A stretch of 64,000 nucleotides of DNA from Phytophthora quininea (taxonomy: Eukaryota; Oomycota; Peronosporomycetes; Peronosporales; Peronosporaceae), in NCBI GenBank assembly GCA_011947345.1, contig JAAVTG010000697.1, positions 434,001 through 498,000 of the forward strand. The letters are read 5' to 3'. A program made the position numbers and the translations under genes. Below, piece after piece: positions 41,648-53,058 of the stretch (position 1 is its first letter; every line of letters begins with the position of its first letter). The notes under the pieces were generated by a model. The model was not told where the DNA came from. It was given only the letters and a program-made list of their open reading frames with translations, and made no database searches.

Positions 41648-43641
41648 TCACCTGAGCTCATTAAACTTGTGAACTTGCATTCCACCATCGCCACCCGAGT
41701 TGACGTGCTCGGGCACCAAATCTCTGGCCAGCGTCTCGAGGTCCAGCGAGCTGCACGGCTGCGCGAGCAGCGTCTCGTCGGCGAGATCGCCCCGCGAAGG
41801 CAAACCCGAGCTGTCCAGGAACGCAGATATTCTACTCATTGATGGCGAATCTTCGTCCGCTTGGTTTGATGCTCCACGTCTCACAGTCGCTGTTTGATGC
41901 GTCACGTGCGGCTTGAATGTGCATTCTTTCAGTTGCTGCTCCTGGGCCACTTTCTTTTCGCCGGCTACGCGCGTATCCCGCTTCTCGGCCCATAGCATAC
42001 TGCGCTCGAAGAAGGCTACATTCGCCGCTCGGCTGCTTGGCTTCAGCGGATTGTCCAGCTGGTCCTCAAGGCCGTTCCGTGCCTTCTGGTAAAACGGGTT
42101 CCGGAAGGTGCACTCGGCCATCGCCAATGTCTCCTGCAACTTTTTCTGCTGGGAATGTTTTGCGTCGTTGCTGTGCTTCCACCGTAAATGTCGATCGTAG
42201 ATTTCGGCGGCGAGCTTTGTATTGACGCGAGTTTGCACGGTGCAACTGCATTTTCCCTCAGGATCTTCTCGTCCACCACAGCAACCACATCGCGCTGGGC
42301 TTTTAGGAGTATGGTACTGCTTACGTTTTGCCGCTAGCTTGCGGCTTCGAGCACTCATCTTGGGTTCTTTCTGTATTGACGCAGCACCACAAAAAGTATT
42401 AGCGACCGGCATTTTTATCTCCAGTGATGAACAACACCAATCTCACCCTCAGATTCTCGAAGTACTGTTCCCGCATATCGCCCAGAAGCTGCTGCTTCTC
42501 TTTGTATTGCTTCTCCATGGCGTAAAGTCGTTTCACAGTTCCCTCAAAACATTCATTGTTACTTCGTTCGCGCTTGCTATTACGCGGGTGGTGTTCGTGG
42601 ACGATGCTGCTCCTTGCTGCGTCCTCTCTTTTCGACAGCTGATAGAGACGTTCGTGCACTGATAACCTTGGTCGGCGCTGAATATTCACAGAGTGAGGTG
42701 CCAAACGCGGCTCCACTCCCGACGTTTCCTGCCGCTCTTGAGCGCGCTTCCGTTCTTCCTGTTGATATTGGTAGATGAGGCCAAGCAAATGAAGGCGATC
42801 CTCAACTTTGCACTGGGAAACGTCATCTTGTCTCTTTCCACATAGAGACACTGAGCGTTTGCTCAACAGCGGTTTACCAACACAGGCCTCGTCTTGCCGA
42901 ACCGTCTCGGCGTCTCGCATCCGGGCAAGCTTACTTTCCTTCTCGTATTTCCACGCCATCAGGTGGGAAATATTTCGCGGAATGCACTTGGATTCCTGTA
43001 AACATGGCACTAAGTTAGCCGTGGCAACTTGGGTACACTATGATCTCACTCAACATGTTCTACCCGATTGATTCGCGGCATCGGCACAGCATCAGAGTTT
43101 TTGACGACGAGAGACTGCCGAAGCCTTTCCCTCTTCTGCTCGCTCTTGTCCATAAACTGCTGCATGCGGGTGTGAAAATCAGGCTCGAAGGTCGCAGTCG
43201 CACTTCTCCGCAGAAGCTCCGCCGACGTCTTGCTGATCCGGATGCCAGACGAAAAGCATCCTGGGCAAATGTCTTTTCGGGTGGCAGCTCGAAGCATCCA
43301 CTTGAGGAGTTGTCGCTCTGCTGTGTGTCCAGGCCACAGTGATAAACCGAGTAGCAGTCTTGATGCTTTAATGACGGCGGCAGTTGCAGTGGAGCCGCCG
43401 CCACCTCCAGACTGTCCTCAGGAGAGCCAATGGAGCAACCATCCGTAGGGCTCAATTCGGACGCAGCGACTCCGATGAGCTCCAGCAGTCGGTCGTTCCG
43501 CACGACCGACTGCTGCGGCACAAACGACTCGACCGGCTCGTCCTCTTCAGCTATCAGCATCTGCTGCAGGAGCCCCCGAAGAGCGTGCACCTGGTCATGG
43601 CCATCGTTTGCCTCCATCCACGCTGTATTAGCGTTTTTCAA
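41648..43641 (-). CDS. coiled-coil protein with repeated CTF-x-P/N motifs
   Basis: Three exons: 43641-43055, 42995-42447 and 42370-41648. Introns are 43054-42996 (weak GTTGAG donor, TTTACAG acceptor) and 42446-42371 (GTGAGA to ATACAG, phase 0). About 620 residues, mostly charged helix ('MQQFMDKSEQKRERLRQSLV', 'LYAMEKQYKEKQQLLGDMRE'). The motif 'ECTFRNPF' and later 'ECTFKPHV' recur, a spacing seen in cytoskeletal and flagellar coiled-coil proteins of protists. A 'CGCCGGREDPEGKCSC' cysteine cluster near the third-exon start could bind metal. One frame change at a TTTT run (about 43255). A role in zoospore flagella or the cytoskeleton is a guess. It shares an 89-bp promoter with SRP9. Confidence 0.6.
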
Positions 43642-43730
43642 AGTCGCCTTGAAGTTGCCACAATAGTCGGCTAAAAATATGGACCAATCGCAAACGAGTA
43701 GCTCGCTGCAGGATACGTGTCGGCGGCAAG
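43642..43730. promoter_or_regulatory. 89-bp bidirectional promoter with CCAAT box
   Basis: This is the whole distance between the start codons of the coiled-coil gene (minus) and SRP9 (plus). It contains GGACCAATCG with CCAAT at 43684-43688, 43-47 bp before the SRP9 start. Transcription starts of both genes must lie in or beside this stretch. Confidence 0.45.
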
Positions 43731-44111
43731 ATGGAGCGGCGCAACGTGGGCTGGGAGCGCTTCGAGGAGCAGACCAAGCTGGCCTTCGTGGGAGACCCGC
43801 TGCACTCGCGCTTCTTCCTCAGGACGCGTGTGAGCAAGGGTGGCGTTACAGTGGTCTCTCGCGTGACGCATCAGGCCCCCAAGCCCACGACGGCATCGCC
43901 GCGGTCGGCTGCGGGCGCGGAGGCCGTCAAGTACTCGACCACGGACGCAGCCAACCTGTCGAGGCTTACGCGGCTGCTGCGCTTCGTCATGCAAGAGGTG
44001 CTGGGCCCCATGAAGTCGCTGCCGGCGACTACGAAACCGGCAGCGGCGCATGTCGACACCGCGACGGACAAGAAGCCCAAGAAAAGGAACAAGAAGAAGA
44101 CCAACAAGTAA
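43731..44111 (+). CDS. SRP9: signal recognition particle 9 kDa protein
   Basis: 126 residues, intact. With SRP14, SRP9 binds the Alu domain of SRP RNA and pauses translation while the ribosome is delivered to the ER. Family pattern: 'WERFEEQTKLAFVGDPLHSR' (W-x-x-F ... P-x-x-x-R), 'FFLRTRVSKGGVTVVSRVT', then 'VKYSTTDAANLSRLTRLLRF', matching the K-Y-x-T-D-x-A-x-x-x-x-x-x-L helix that ends the SRP9 fold. A basic lysine-rich tail (KKPKKRNKKKTNK) extends beyond the core. Identification is by pattern and size, so moderate. It ends 42 bp before the end of CTF18, which runs the other way. Confidence 0.65.
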   Translation: MERRNVGWERFEEQTKLAFVGDPLHSRFFLRTRVSKGGVTVVSRVTHQAPKPTTASPRSAAGAEAVKYSTTDAANLSRLTRLLRFVMQEVLGPMKSLPATTKPAAAHVDTATDKKPKKRNKKKTNK

Positions 44112-44153
44112 AAGAGCAAGAGTCCGGGTAGCACAAGCTCACACGTCGAGCGT

Positions 44154-46990
44154 TTATAATAAATCGCGAACGTACACAGTCGTCTTGATGCCGCACGTGT
44201 AGCCTTCGTTGAACTTGTAGCGCACCACGGGGCCAGCGTGCTCGTGGCTGGCACGCTGCTGCTTGTTTTGTGCGTTCACGAGCTCGTCGCGTTTCCGCTT
44301 CGCCTCTCGATGAGCAAAGGCGAACGGATTCCGCTTGCGAGAAGCCTCGTCCTTCTTTGCCAGTTCGACTTCTGTGAGAGCAAATACAGTACTACAAATG
44401 AGCAGATTGAACGCACTGTTACCCCAGAGCTATAACACTCACCGCTAAGCTCCGGAAGAACGAATGCACCATTAGGTTTCTCTTCCGCTGTGGGGGCGCT
44501 GCTTTGTGATTTGCTACTTCCTTGGGCTTCTCAGTGGATGGGGTAGTTGCATTCTCATTCCGACGCATTTGCTCAAGCTCCACTTCGCGTGCGATCATTT
44601 TCGCACTGTCGCCGGGAGAATGGATTGGTACGTTGCGCCGCCTTCATTACCACGGAATGCTACAAGCTCGTGCAGCGCCCTACATGCAAAAAAAATGGTA
44701 AGAATGTTAACACCAATGAAGCAGCAAACTAGAACGCACGGTTCGAGTGCATAGTCTTCTGTGCCGTCAGGCAAGTATTTGTGCCGAAAGGAGAGTCCTA
44801 ATGAGGCCATGAGCTGGATGAGTCGCTGGATCATCACCTTCTCTTCCTTCGTCTGCAGTGACGGATTAATGCGCCGGATGTTGGGTGATAACGCGGCGAT
44901 CAACCACGGGACAACGTCCACAATGAGCACGCGAGTGCTAACGCGTAGGCTTGGCTGCAGTTGAGCTCCCTCTGTCAAAGAAATCAATATGTTTTCGGAA
45001 CGTTCTCGTCGCTTTTGGGACTCAAAGTGCGTGCGAGGATATTCTACACGCCGCCTCGATCCCGTGCAACAGGAAGAATGCGCTGCAAGAGCAGCAAAGG
45101 GAATGTATCCTTGGAACACATATTGCTGTTCACTGCGGGCGCGAGTTTCCCATGCATCAGCGAGCCCAAGCCATTCAAATACGTCGCAGATCTTGTTCAT
45201 TGTGGGGTCGTTGAAGATCATCTTGGGCACGTTCTCGTCCAGTCCATTGATCAGCATCGGGAAGTTTCCTAGCGACACTGCGGCCTCCTCAATCTTCTCC
45301 TCCACGGGCACCACTCCCTTGGCGGACTTCGAGCACGACTCATAGAAAACAAGGTCCAACGCCTCAAACATACCGTGAACATGGTCTTTCTGGCCGACGA
45401 TTCCACTGGTAAGGTTCACGAGCGACACCCCATCCTTTGCAGGTCCACGAGACTGCATATGTTGGAACTGCAGGGTGTTCAGGCAATAGCGAATGTCGTT
45501 GTCTGCGCTGGAGCACAACGTAGCCAATGCACCGGTGGAAGCCTTGATTCCTTCATGCCGGCAGATATACTTCAGCCGCGTAACAAGACGCTGGGAGTGT
45601 GGTGCGTCCAACACAAAGATTTTAGCCAGCTGTCGAAGAGGGCGCAGGACGGACGCGTACATATCGTTGCAGATGCAGATAAGCGGTCTAGTCAATGGGT
45701 GCTGGTTCTTGATCGACTTTTTCACGCCCCCATTTTTCCTGGACAGCGGAGCTGATACAATATCCTGGATAACCTGAATAGCCGACCTTCCATCTGAGCC
45801 ATTCATTGCGCCATCGATCTCGTCTAGAATGATGCAGTTTGGTTTTCGATCGCCAAAATCGACTGCATCTCCATGGCGCTGATAAGCTTGTTCCGAAGCA
45901 CGGAGGGTGTGCGGTCATCACTGGCATTGACTTCGATCGGGTTGTATCCGGAGTGTCGAGCGACGATATTAGCCAGGGTAGTTTTTCCTGCGCCAGGAGG
46001 GCCACAGATCAGGATAAGCTTGTGCATCGGTCGTTTATCCTCTTCATCGGTGTCGCTATTGTCCTGCCTCGACGGTTGCTGATTCCACGGGGACTTGCCG
46101 AGTGAAGACTTCTTGGATGTGGGGGACGCAAGTGACCCACTAGGAAGCTTCTTTTGGGAAACACAAACCGATCCCACGACTTAATCCACGAAAGCACTTC
46201 GCGGTTGGTTCGCTCGTCGCTAAGCAGGTCTAGAAAACTTTGTGGACGATACTTGTCCAGCCATAGCATCGTGTTGGCAGTCATTGGGGGTCCGCGTTTT
46301 CGAGATCAAACGTCCTGGCTAGAGCCTCGCCATCCTTCGTTGCCGCCTCTTCGATCTCGATCTACAGCACAGACAAATGTAAGACATTATCTACCGCCGC
46401 CAGTTGAATGTCATGCCATTTACCCGTTCAATGGCTTCCATCATATCCCGAATCGGCAACAACGACGCTGCACTTCGAGCGGAAGGGCTGCTGAGTTTCG
46501 CACTGCTGTGCTGCTTCTTGCGCAGAAACATTCGTTTACCGTCCCTCAGCACCACAGGCAGCGAGTCCACATCCATGGGCGGTCTGCTATATAGGAACTC
46601 TGCAGTTGTATCCTCTGTCGTCAATGCTGTCGCCTTCTCCTGGCTGGCAACGCGTTCGACGCCCTGCACGTCCTCCATGGGCACGTCGTCGCCGTCCTCA
46701 CCCAGCAGCGAGGCGCATCGAGCCAGTACCGAGTCCAGACGACTCTGCGCCCTCGCTATCCCGTCATTCATGCCATTGGCACTAGTGTCTTCTCTCGACT
46801 GGGTGGGGGCGGTATCCTTAGCGGTCTGCGGCTCGGTCGACGGGGCCTCTTGCAGCTGACTGGCGGCACGGCGCTCGGCCGCCTCCATGGCCATCATCTC
46901 GTCCTCCGCGGCCTCCATCTCGTGGGCGTGCATGGCCTCCCATTCGTCCTCGAACTCCTGCTCGTACGCGCACACATCTGCGTCCGTCAT
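44154..46990 (-). CDS. CTF18: CTF18, large subunit of the alternative RFC clamp loader
   Basis: Loads or unloads PCNA and supports sister-chromatid cohesion. Exon 1 (46990-46424) is an acidic N-terminal region. Intron 46423-46362 (GTAAAT to GTAG). Next come the RFC-type start 'NTMLWLDKYRPQSFLDLLSD', Walker A 'CGPPGAGKTTLANIVARHSG', Walker B 'NCIILDEIDGA', sensor 1 in 'PLICICNDMYA', and a long C-terminal half. Two introns sit near 44713-44652 (GTGCGT to TGTAG) and 44437-44392. The last exon ends 'VVRYKFNEGYTCGIKTTV', the typical CTF18 tail that binds Dcc1/Ctf8. Frame changes at a CCCCC run (about 46290), a CCCAAAAG run (46160), a T run (about 45845) and a CCCCC run (about 44490) look like indel errors. 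Confidence 0.88.
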
Positions 46991-47095
46991 CTCCGAGGTC
47001 GATCGACCCTTGAAAAAAGAGCGCGAAAGGTGGCGGCTATTATAATATTTACAAAATATGTGACGTGCGTGAAAGTAAAGCTTCGCGTGCTATGA

Positions 47096-48403
47096 TCATC
47101 CACCGGTGACATCTACCGGTAGACAACCGCGATTACGCTGGTGGGGAGACTGCCTCCGCTCCAGCGTCCGAGCGAGGTCGTGGAATTCGTCTATCGTGGT
47201 CTTCAGCTCGTTCTCACATGCTTCCACCATCTCGGACCGTCGGCGCTGCACCTCGCTAGTCACTTCCAGTGTGTCCAACCGGGCGATCCCTTGCTCTACG
47301 AGCATGTTGTCAAGCAGAGCCTCGGTTTCTTTCAGCACCTCAGTGCTCTGAGTCACGGCGTAAGGCACCGCCGCAGGCCCTTGCAAATCGAACGACCGAA
47401 CGTACAGGTCGTTGGATAGCTGATTAACAGTCTGCTGCAACTTCAGCATGTGCGCTTGGTACCGGCTGTCTCGACGCTCAAGCTCCTCGATCCTCGTGTG
47501 CGCGAAGAAGCTGCACGACATCAGCGAGTCAGACTATTTGTACCATCCAAGCTCGATAAGCGAAGTTGTACCTGTTGTGTCAACCTCCCGTTCGCATATC
47601 GCTGCAAAGGGAGAAAGCAAGATGGGCATTATAACCTACGGCAAACTGCAGCATTGTCGCTCAGAACTAACCATTGAAGCGAGGCGACTTTTGTTGAGCA
47701 GGCTCTCGTTGAGCGCCCAGGGTAGTCCTGTTGCGTGCACCAGCATCCGTTCTCGCTTCCACCTCCGCTGCCGGACTCGGGCTTCCATCGTCCGCTCACT
47801 GCGGATACCGACGGGGTCAATCACCCAGCATAACTTCAGCCCCAAGTATACAGTAACCTGTAGTGGAGCTGGCTCCCATCTTGCATCTGCTCCCACGACT
47901 GTGCGTACATCCACCCGCGTTCGTCCGTGCGCGCGTGAATATCGCAATGCCAGTCCGACACCCACTCCCAGTTCGCTGACGGCAGCGCCACCTGTCCAAA
48001 GCCCCATGCGTCAATTTCAACAGAAAAACACTGCAGCCTCCTTCCCACCGCTCACCTCGCTGAAGCGCGTCTCCTCCCCGTTGGCTCGACACAGCACCGG
48101 CAGCTCTGCTCTCGATACGCGCATCGCCGACCCCACGGACGCCAAATTCTGGTTCTCGAACAGTTCCTCTTCCACTCGACACATATCCGGCGCGTTCCTG
48201 CGACTGCAGCAGTCGCAGGACTCGCAGCGCGCGGCCTTCAGCTTGCTCTGGAAGCGCAGCACCAGCTGCTCCATGGCCTGCAGCTCCCTAGACCCACGCA
48301 AACGCGTCAGAAAAGGCGCCCAAACGCCGTCCCTCGGAAGTACAATGACCCACCCGCGCAGCTCCTCGCACTCGTCCTCGAGCTGTTGCTCCCGGTCGCT
48401 CAT
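47096..48403 (-). CDS. dysferlin-domain coiled-coil protein
   Basis: The ATG at 48403 starts a helical N-terminus with a 'CESCDCCSRRNAPDMC' cysteine cluster. Then comes a DysF-type region: 'VEEELFENQ' (DysFN start) and 'WEWVSDWHCDIHARTDERGW' followed by 'MYAQSW', with an 'RQRRWKRERML' end (DysFC). DysF domains occur in peroxins, TECPR proteins and ferlins. After one or two short introns between about 47655 and 47525 (boundaries unresolved; a GTAGGT to TTGCAG pair is visible) the C-terminus is a coiled coil ('QAHMLKLQQTVNQLSNDLYV'). A frame change lies near 48025. No membrane segment is visible, so it is not a typical peroxin. The role is unknown. Confidence 0.6.
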
Positions 48404-49412
48404 GCCCGCGCTCCAAGATCGATGTGCCGGGCTTGATTCACTACTTCTGGTTTGAAGTCGAAGTCCCCTTTAGCCACTAAAATCACTGCTATCATTTGAT
48501 TGGCAGGTAAAGTCCATACAAAAACAAGTCAAAACTACTGGACAGGAGCACCAACTGCTGCCGACGACCGGCGCGGAGTGTCACTCCCGAACTTGCCGAG
48601 CAAGGACGACGACATTGCGCGTGGGAAGAACTCTTTGGAGTGGCGTTGGCGACTGACCTGGTTTCTCAAGTGATTACACAATCAGATGACGAGTCTGAGG
48701 ACGACGAGCGTCTTATTGCACTGCGTTCTGCCGTGCTCCAAGACGCCTCGGACTCCCAATGTGAAGAGCATTCGAGGCATTTGTATGATGAGACCGACCG
48801 TGTGTGTGTGTGTGCGTGTTCTGTGCGAGTGCTGTCGATGATGTTGAAAAATATTTGCTACTCTCGATATGCCTCCGGGCATTGTGACGACATTTATTTA
48901 TCACCAAGATCACTGAGACGGCCGCAACAAGATGTGTTTCTCTTCATTGAAAGGCTGTGACGAATGCTATAGGGACATCTGAGACGCGGGTGGGTGTAGT
49001 GCTCCCTCGCCTGAAGATAGTACATAGTGGAATCTCATTACCTGAGCCTTTCAGCTGAGTGTTCATTCTCCAAACCAAAGTGTCAAATTCTCGCCGCTCT
49101 CTCCCCGTGAGCAGTAGAAGCCGAATCTTTGGGACACCGAACTTCGCGCGGAGACGCCTTGCTTGCGTGTAGATCCTTCTGCTTTCAGGAAGAAGGCGGC
49201 AGCAGAAATGTTGTTGAGCACGCAAAAGTCTTGGTGCGAACAAACCACAAAGTAGACTACTAGTATTTTTTTCCATTTGCTGATACATTAGAGAATGATG
49301 AATACGATGGTCTGCATACAGATGTGCTCGTAGATAATATTGCACACTTCCACGGAAGACACCATAGTCATGCCGATGTTTTCTTTGTGGTGGGCGACCA
49401 TTTCGCCACATG
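48404..49412. other. 1-kb interval, possible repeat debris
   Basis: The left part holds the promoter of the dysferlin-domain gene, including an inverted CCAAT (GATTGG near 48498). A plus-strand frame 48640-48960 has an acidic start ('SDDESEDDERLIALRSAVL') and contains a TG microsatellite at about 48798. A long minus-strand frame (49411-48944) is arginine-rich. Acidic starts like this occur on oomycete transposon proteins, but I cannot name the family. Confidence 0.35.
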
Positions 49413-50539
49413 CTACGGTTCTCGAGCTTGTGCTGCCTCGAACAGGATGCACGCTTGGAACTTAAGCACCTGGATAGTACAAAAGTATGCTAGGTATGGG
49501 TTGGTAGCTGCAAAAGAATCAAAGGCAATAAACGCACCTCATTGCCCACACTCGTCCAATGCGGTCTTAGCTCGCGTGCAAACAACTCGATCTTCTTGTC
49601 CTGCGAAGTCATCGCATCTCGGCCGAAAAAGCACTCTGGCGGCGGCTTCCACGAGTGACGCAGCGGAATGCTCAATACAATTCGAGTCCTCTCGCCTAGC
49701 TTCTGACGAAGTTTCTGCTCGCGAACTGGGTCCTTGGCGCGGAACGCGACCAGCAACGTCTCCACAGGTAATCGGTGGGTCGAGTCCAGCGGGGTGACCA
49801 ATTCGCCACTCCTGCTCAACTTTAGCCAATACCAGCATGCATGGTACGTAAACCCCCATGCTGGCAGTGCTTCCTCGCGAAGATACGTCATGTATCGCGG
49901 GCGATTCGTCACCCACACCGCTAGAATGCACTCCTGCGAGTCGGCAATGCTCGGGATATCGATTCTATGCAGGTTTGTGTGGTTAAACGTGCAGTACTGC
50001 TTTCCACGAGAGACGCTTTTGTTTTGCCAGGGTGGATCCATCACAATCAGTTCGTATTTGCCCAGACCCAGTCGACCGAGCTCTCGCACATCACTTTGAG
50101 CAAAACTTGCTCCAGGTGGCACCACAACGAGCGACTCCGCCGAGGCTTCCAGTCGCGCCACCACAACTCGGTCGGTCCCGTTACATTGGAGGCGGCTGGT
50201 TTCAAGAATCCCTCCTCGTGACATCCATGGCAGCGATTCCAGCACCTTTCGCGTTCCGTCCACGTCTGCAAATGAGGTATCGCCGTTGGGTCTTGGTAGA
50301 AAATCGTGCAGCACAAAGCGAGCACCGCCAAATTGACGGTATGCAGCCTGCAGCGCCTCTCGAACTCGGTCTCCCAGCGGGACAAAATTTCCCTGTGCGA
50401 CGAGCTCCTCCAGACGCTCCCTCCGTCGTTGAGCCGCCATCTCCCGCTTGCGCTTGCGTCGAGCTGCGGTGGCTGTCAATGCAGTCGACGTCTGCGGCGG
50501 TGATGGCGACCAGATGAATGCGCGCTGCGGGATCTGCAT
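49413..50539 (-). CDS. METTL4: METTL4-type (MT-A70) N6-adenine methyltransferase
   Basis: Transfers methyl from SAM to the N6 of adenine in DNA or RNA. Exons 50539-49538 and 49469-49413; intron 49537-49470 (GTGCGT to ATCCAG, 68 bp). Splicing restores the family end 'NEVLKF'; reading through instead gives an unrelated tail. The catalytic 'MDPPW' motif is in 'YELIVMDPPWQNKSV', followed by 'ECILAVWVTNRPRYMTYLRE', 'GFTYHACWYWLKLSRSGEL', and the METTL4 C-terminal 'DKKIELFARELRPHWTSVGN'. The N-terminus is basic. The frame is open upstream to 50680, but the methionine at 50539 is the likelier start. Phytophthora genomes are known to carry 6mA and several MT-A70 enzymes. The gene is undamaged. It lies downstream of and in line with the GH1 gene. 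Confidence 0.87.
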
Positions 50540-50841
50540 CGATTTCTCCCGCAAGCGTAGCAGCCCGCGTAGTAGTCGTTCACGATAGCAGCATGGTTGG
50601 CACAGAACACCTCGGTCTCCATTTTTCGCGCCACAAATGTACCAGGCTGATGGCACAAGCACTTCAACTTGCCAGCTCAAGGATCCGCAGACAGCTCCCC
50701 ATGCAGCGATCGTAGCCCCGCTGTGTTAGAACGGGGCTGAGAAAAGGTTTATGAAAACATTCGTTCATTCTCTTATCAAGTTGGTACTAGTAGAGCTGTT
50801 GATACGAGATCGCTCGCAGAAGTACGGTCACCACAACCCGT

Positions 50842-52612
50842 TCAGTCCGCAGAGGAGCGAGCAATGACTGCGTATTCTTGACGGCGTCGCCACGTCGCGA
50901 TAAGCATGGCTGTGCCCGCCGCTGCGAGCACCACAACGCTCTGCAGCAGTCCACTCGAGGAGGTCGGCGTCACAGTCTCGCTTGTGGCAGCTCTCATGGC
51001 GATTGCGGCAATTTCATCAATTACACTCGGTTCATCGAGACACCCCGTGGTAGCCAACTTGCTAAACCACTTGGCCGATGGACGAGCAATGCGCTGCAGG
51101 TCCGTGGCTTTCGGCTCGTTGAAATCGGGCGACCCGGTCTGCCCCGTGAAGTTCACGTAGTAGAGGCCGAAGCGAGGACCGTACGAGCCCCACTCGTAGT
51201 TATCCAGGAAACTCCAAGCCGTGTAGCCAATGACAGGAATCTTCTCCTCCACGACGGCCTTGTACACTTGCTCAGTGTACGACTGGAAGAACCAGAGCTG
51301 GTCCATGTTGTCAACCTCGTCATTGCCGCACCAGCCGTTCTCCGTCAGCAGGATCTCAGCCAAAGGGTCCTTGGCGTGCATCCACTTGATCGTGTCCAAG
51401 TAGCCTGCCGGGTAGGCCGTGTACGACTTGCAGTAGTTGTTTCCCTTGCTGTCTTGAAGTCCTGGACGTGATCCTGGAACGATGTGCGAATCGTCGACAC
51501 CCTTGTCAAGGCCAAAGCCCACATGGAGCGAGGAGCACGGGTGTTGGACGCCTTAGAGGCACAATCCGTGATGGCGCGCGAGTAGTAGTGGTTCAACATG
51601 AAGACATCGTAGGAGCCCTTGAGCAGAGCTGCTTGCTCGGGGGTGAACTGTGGCAAGCGTCCTCCAACACGCTCGCGCATGACAGGCGGGTAATCGCCTG
51701 TTGTGAGCGGCAGCAGCCACCAGCCGAACTCGAAATTCATTGCGCGCTCGGTTGCCTCGACATCACTCGGGTTGTTGGCGTCCAACGGGTAGAACTGGTT
51801 CGCGTTGAGGACAACGCCAATGCGAGCGTTTGGCTGAATCACACCGCTCCACGGGTTCTTGAGCTCGCGGAACGTCTTCACGGCGTACGCATGTGACAGC
51901 AGGACGTTGTGCGCCACCTCGTAGACCAATCTGGGTGAATCGTGGAATCCTGGCGGGTGTAGTCCGGTGTTGTAGCCGTACACGACAAACGAAAGCGGCT
52001 CGTTGAAAGTAGTCCAGAAGTCCACCTTGTCGCCGAACTCGTGGAAGAGCAGCGTCGAGTACTCCACGAAGTGGTCGATGATCTCGCGGTTGACCCAGCC
52101 CTGCGGGTAGAGCTCGCTGTGCAGCTCCGAGGGCAGGTCCCAATGGTAGATCGTCAAAATCGGAGAAATGCCGTTCTCCACGAGCTTGTCCAGCAGCGCG
52201 TGGTAGAAGACCAGGCCAGGGGGTTGGGGCGCATGCGGTGCGTCTGCGAGTCCCAGTTCATTACGCGCGACCAGGACACGGAGAAGCGGAAGGATTGCAG
52301 CCCCGTTTCGACCATGAGCTTGATGTCGTCCGCGTAGCGGTGGTAGAAGTCGTCGGCGACATTGGCGCACTCGAAGCCGGGCTGTTCACGGCAGAAATCG
52401 TCCCAGATGCTCGGGGTGCGGCCGTCCTTCTGCCAGGCTCCTTCTACTTGGTACGACGCGGTGGCCGATCCGAAGAGAAAGTCTTTCGGGAAGCAGCGCG
52501 GTTCGGTTGCACTCGCTGTGGGGACCAATGCAGCAGCACAGCCCACTGCTGTGAGTCCGAGACGATAAAACCACATCGGGGAAGTGGCAAATCGAGGAGT
52601 GAGAGCAGACAC
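50842..52612 (-). CDS. GH1 beta-glucosidase, secreted and membrane-anchored
   Basis: Hydrolyses beta-glucosides such as cellobiose or plant glycosides outside the cell. The N-terminus has a signal peptide (from '[13 protein letters not shown]' to an Ala-x-Ala before '[20 protein letters not shown]'). GH1 landmarks are 'ASYQVEGAW', 'SWSRVMNWD', the acid/base 'TFNEP', the nucleophile in '[10 protein letters not shown]', and '[20 protein letters not shown]' near the end. A C-terminal hydrophobic helix ('[17 protein letters not shown]') followed by Arg-Arg-Arg predicts a single-pass anchor, not free secretion. Frame changes near 52225 (CCCC) and 51530 are probably indel errors. The start is either 52612 or the signal-peptide methionine at 52576. 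Confidence 0.9.
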
Positions 52613-53058
52613 TTGGCTATCCGATCACTCCAGCTGATCCACGCCCGTTGAAGCAAAGAGCGACCAGGTGCATCAACGCATCAAAGCACGAACGTTCAAA
52701 AAGTTTGCTGGAACACACAACATTTTGGTTGCGAAGCTTGTCACCACGGAATGTGCACAGGTTGTATGTGCGGACATCGTTTACGTGCAAGGACAGTTTG
52801 CCAACGTCAAACCTTCCTAGAACCGGTATGCAAAGTAGCATGACTTGCACGCAGTTACCAGTGGAAATGAGCGGTGTCGATGCTTAGTACCAACAAGAAA
52901 CAACTAGCTAAAGGCAGCAACTCATTCTCAGTTGGAAAAAAATTTTGCAATTGCATTTTGCAGCAGGAGCAAGTGCCAAATAGATGATTGTCGATCTCAG
53001 TGTGAGAGCACTCGCTTTGCATCCGGTCTCATCTTGCTTGTTGCCATCATTCTGCTGC
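52613..53058. other. spacer: GH1 promoter and 3' region of the RRM gene
   Basis: No coding pattern. It holds the promoter of the GH1 gene and the 3' untranslated region of the glycine-rich RNA-binding protein gene; both genes lie on the minus strand. Confidence 0.5.

Noticed and set aside
49509..49538. 30-bp GTGCGT...TTGCAG segment in METTL4 as a mini-intron
   Set aside because: Too short for splicing here and leads to an unrelated tail. The 68-bp intron ending at 49470 restores the conserved METTL4 end.
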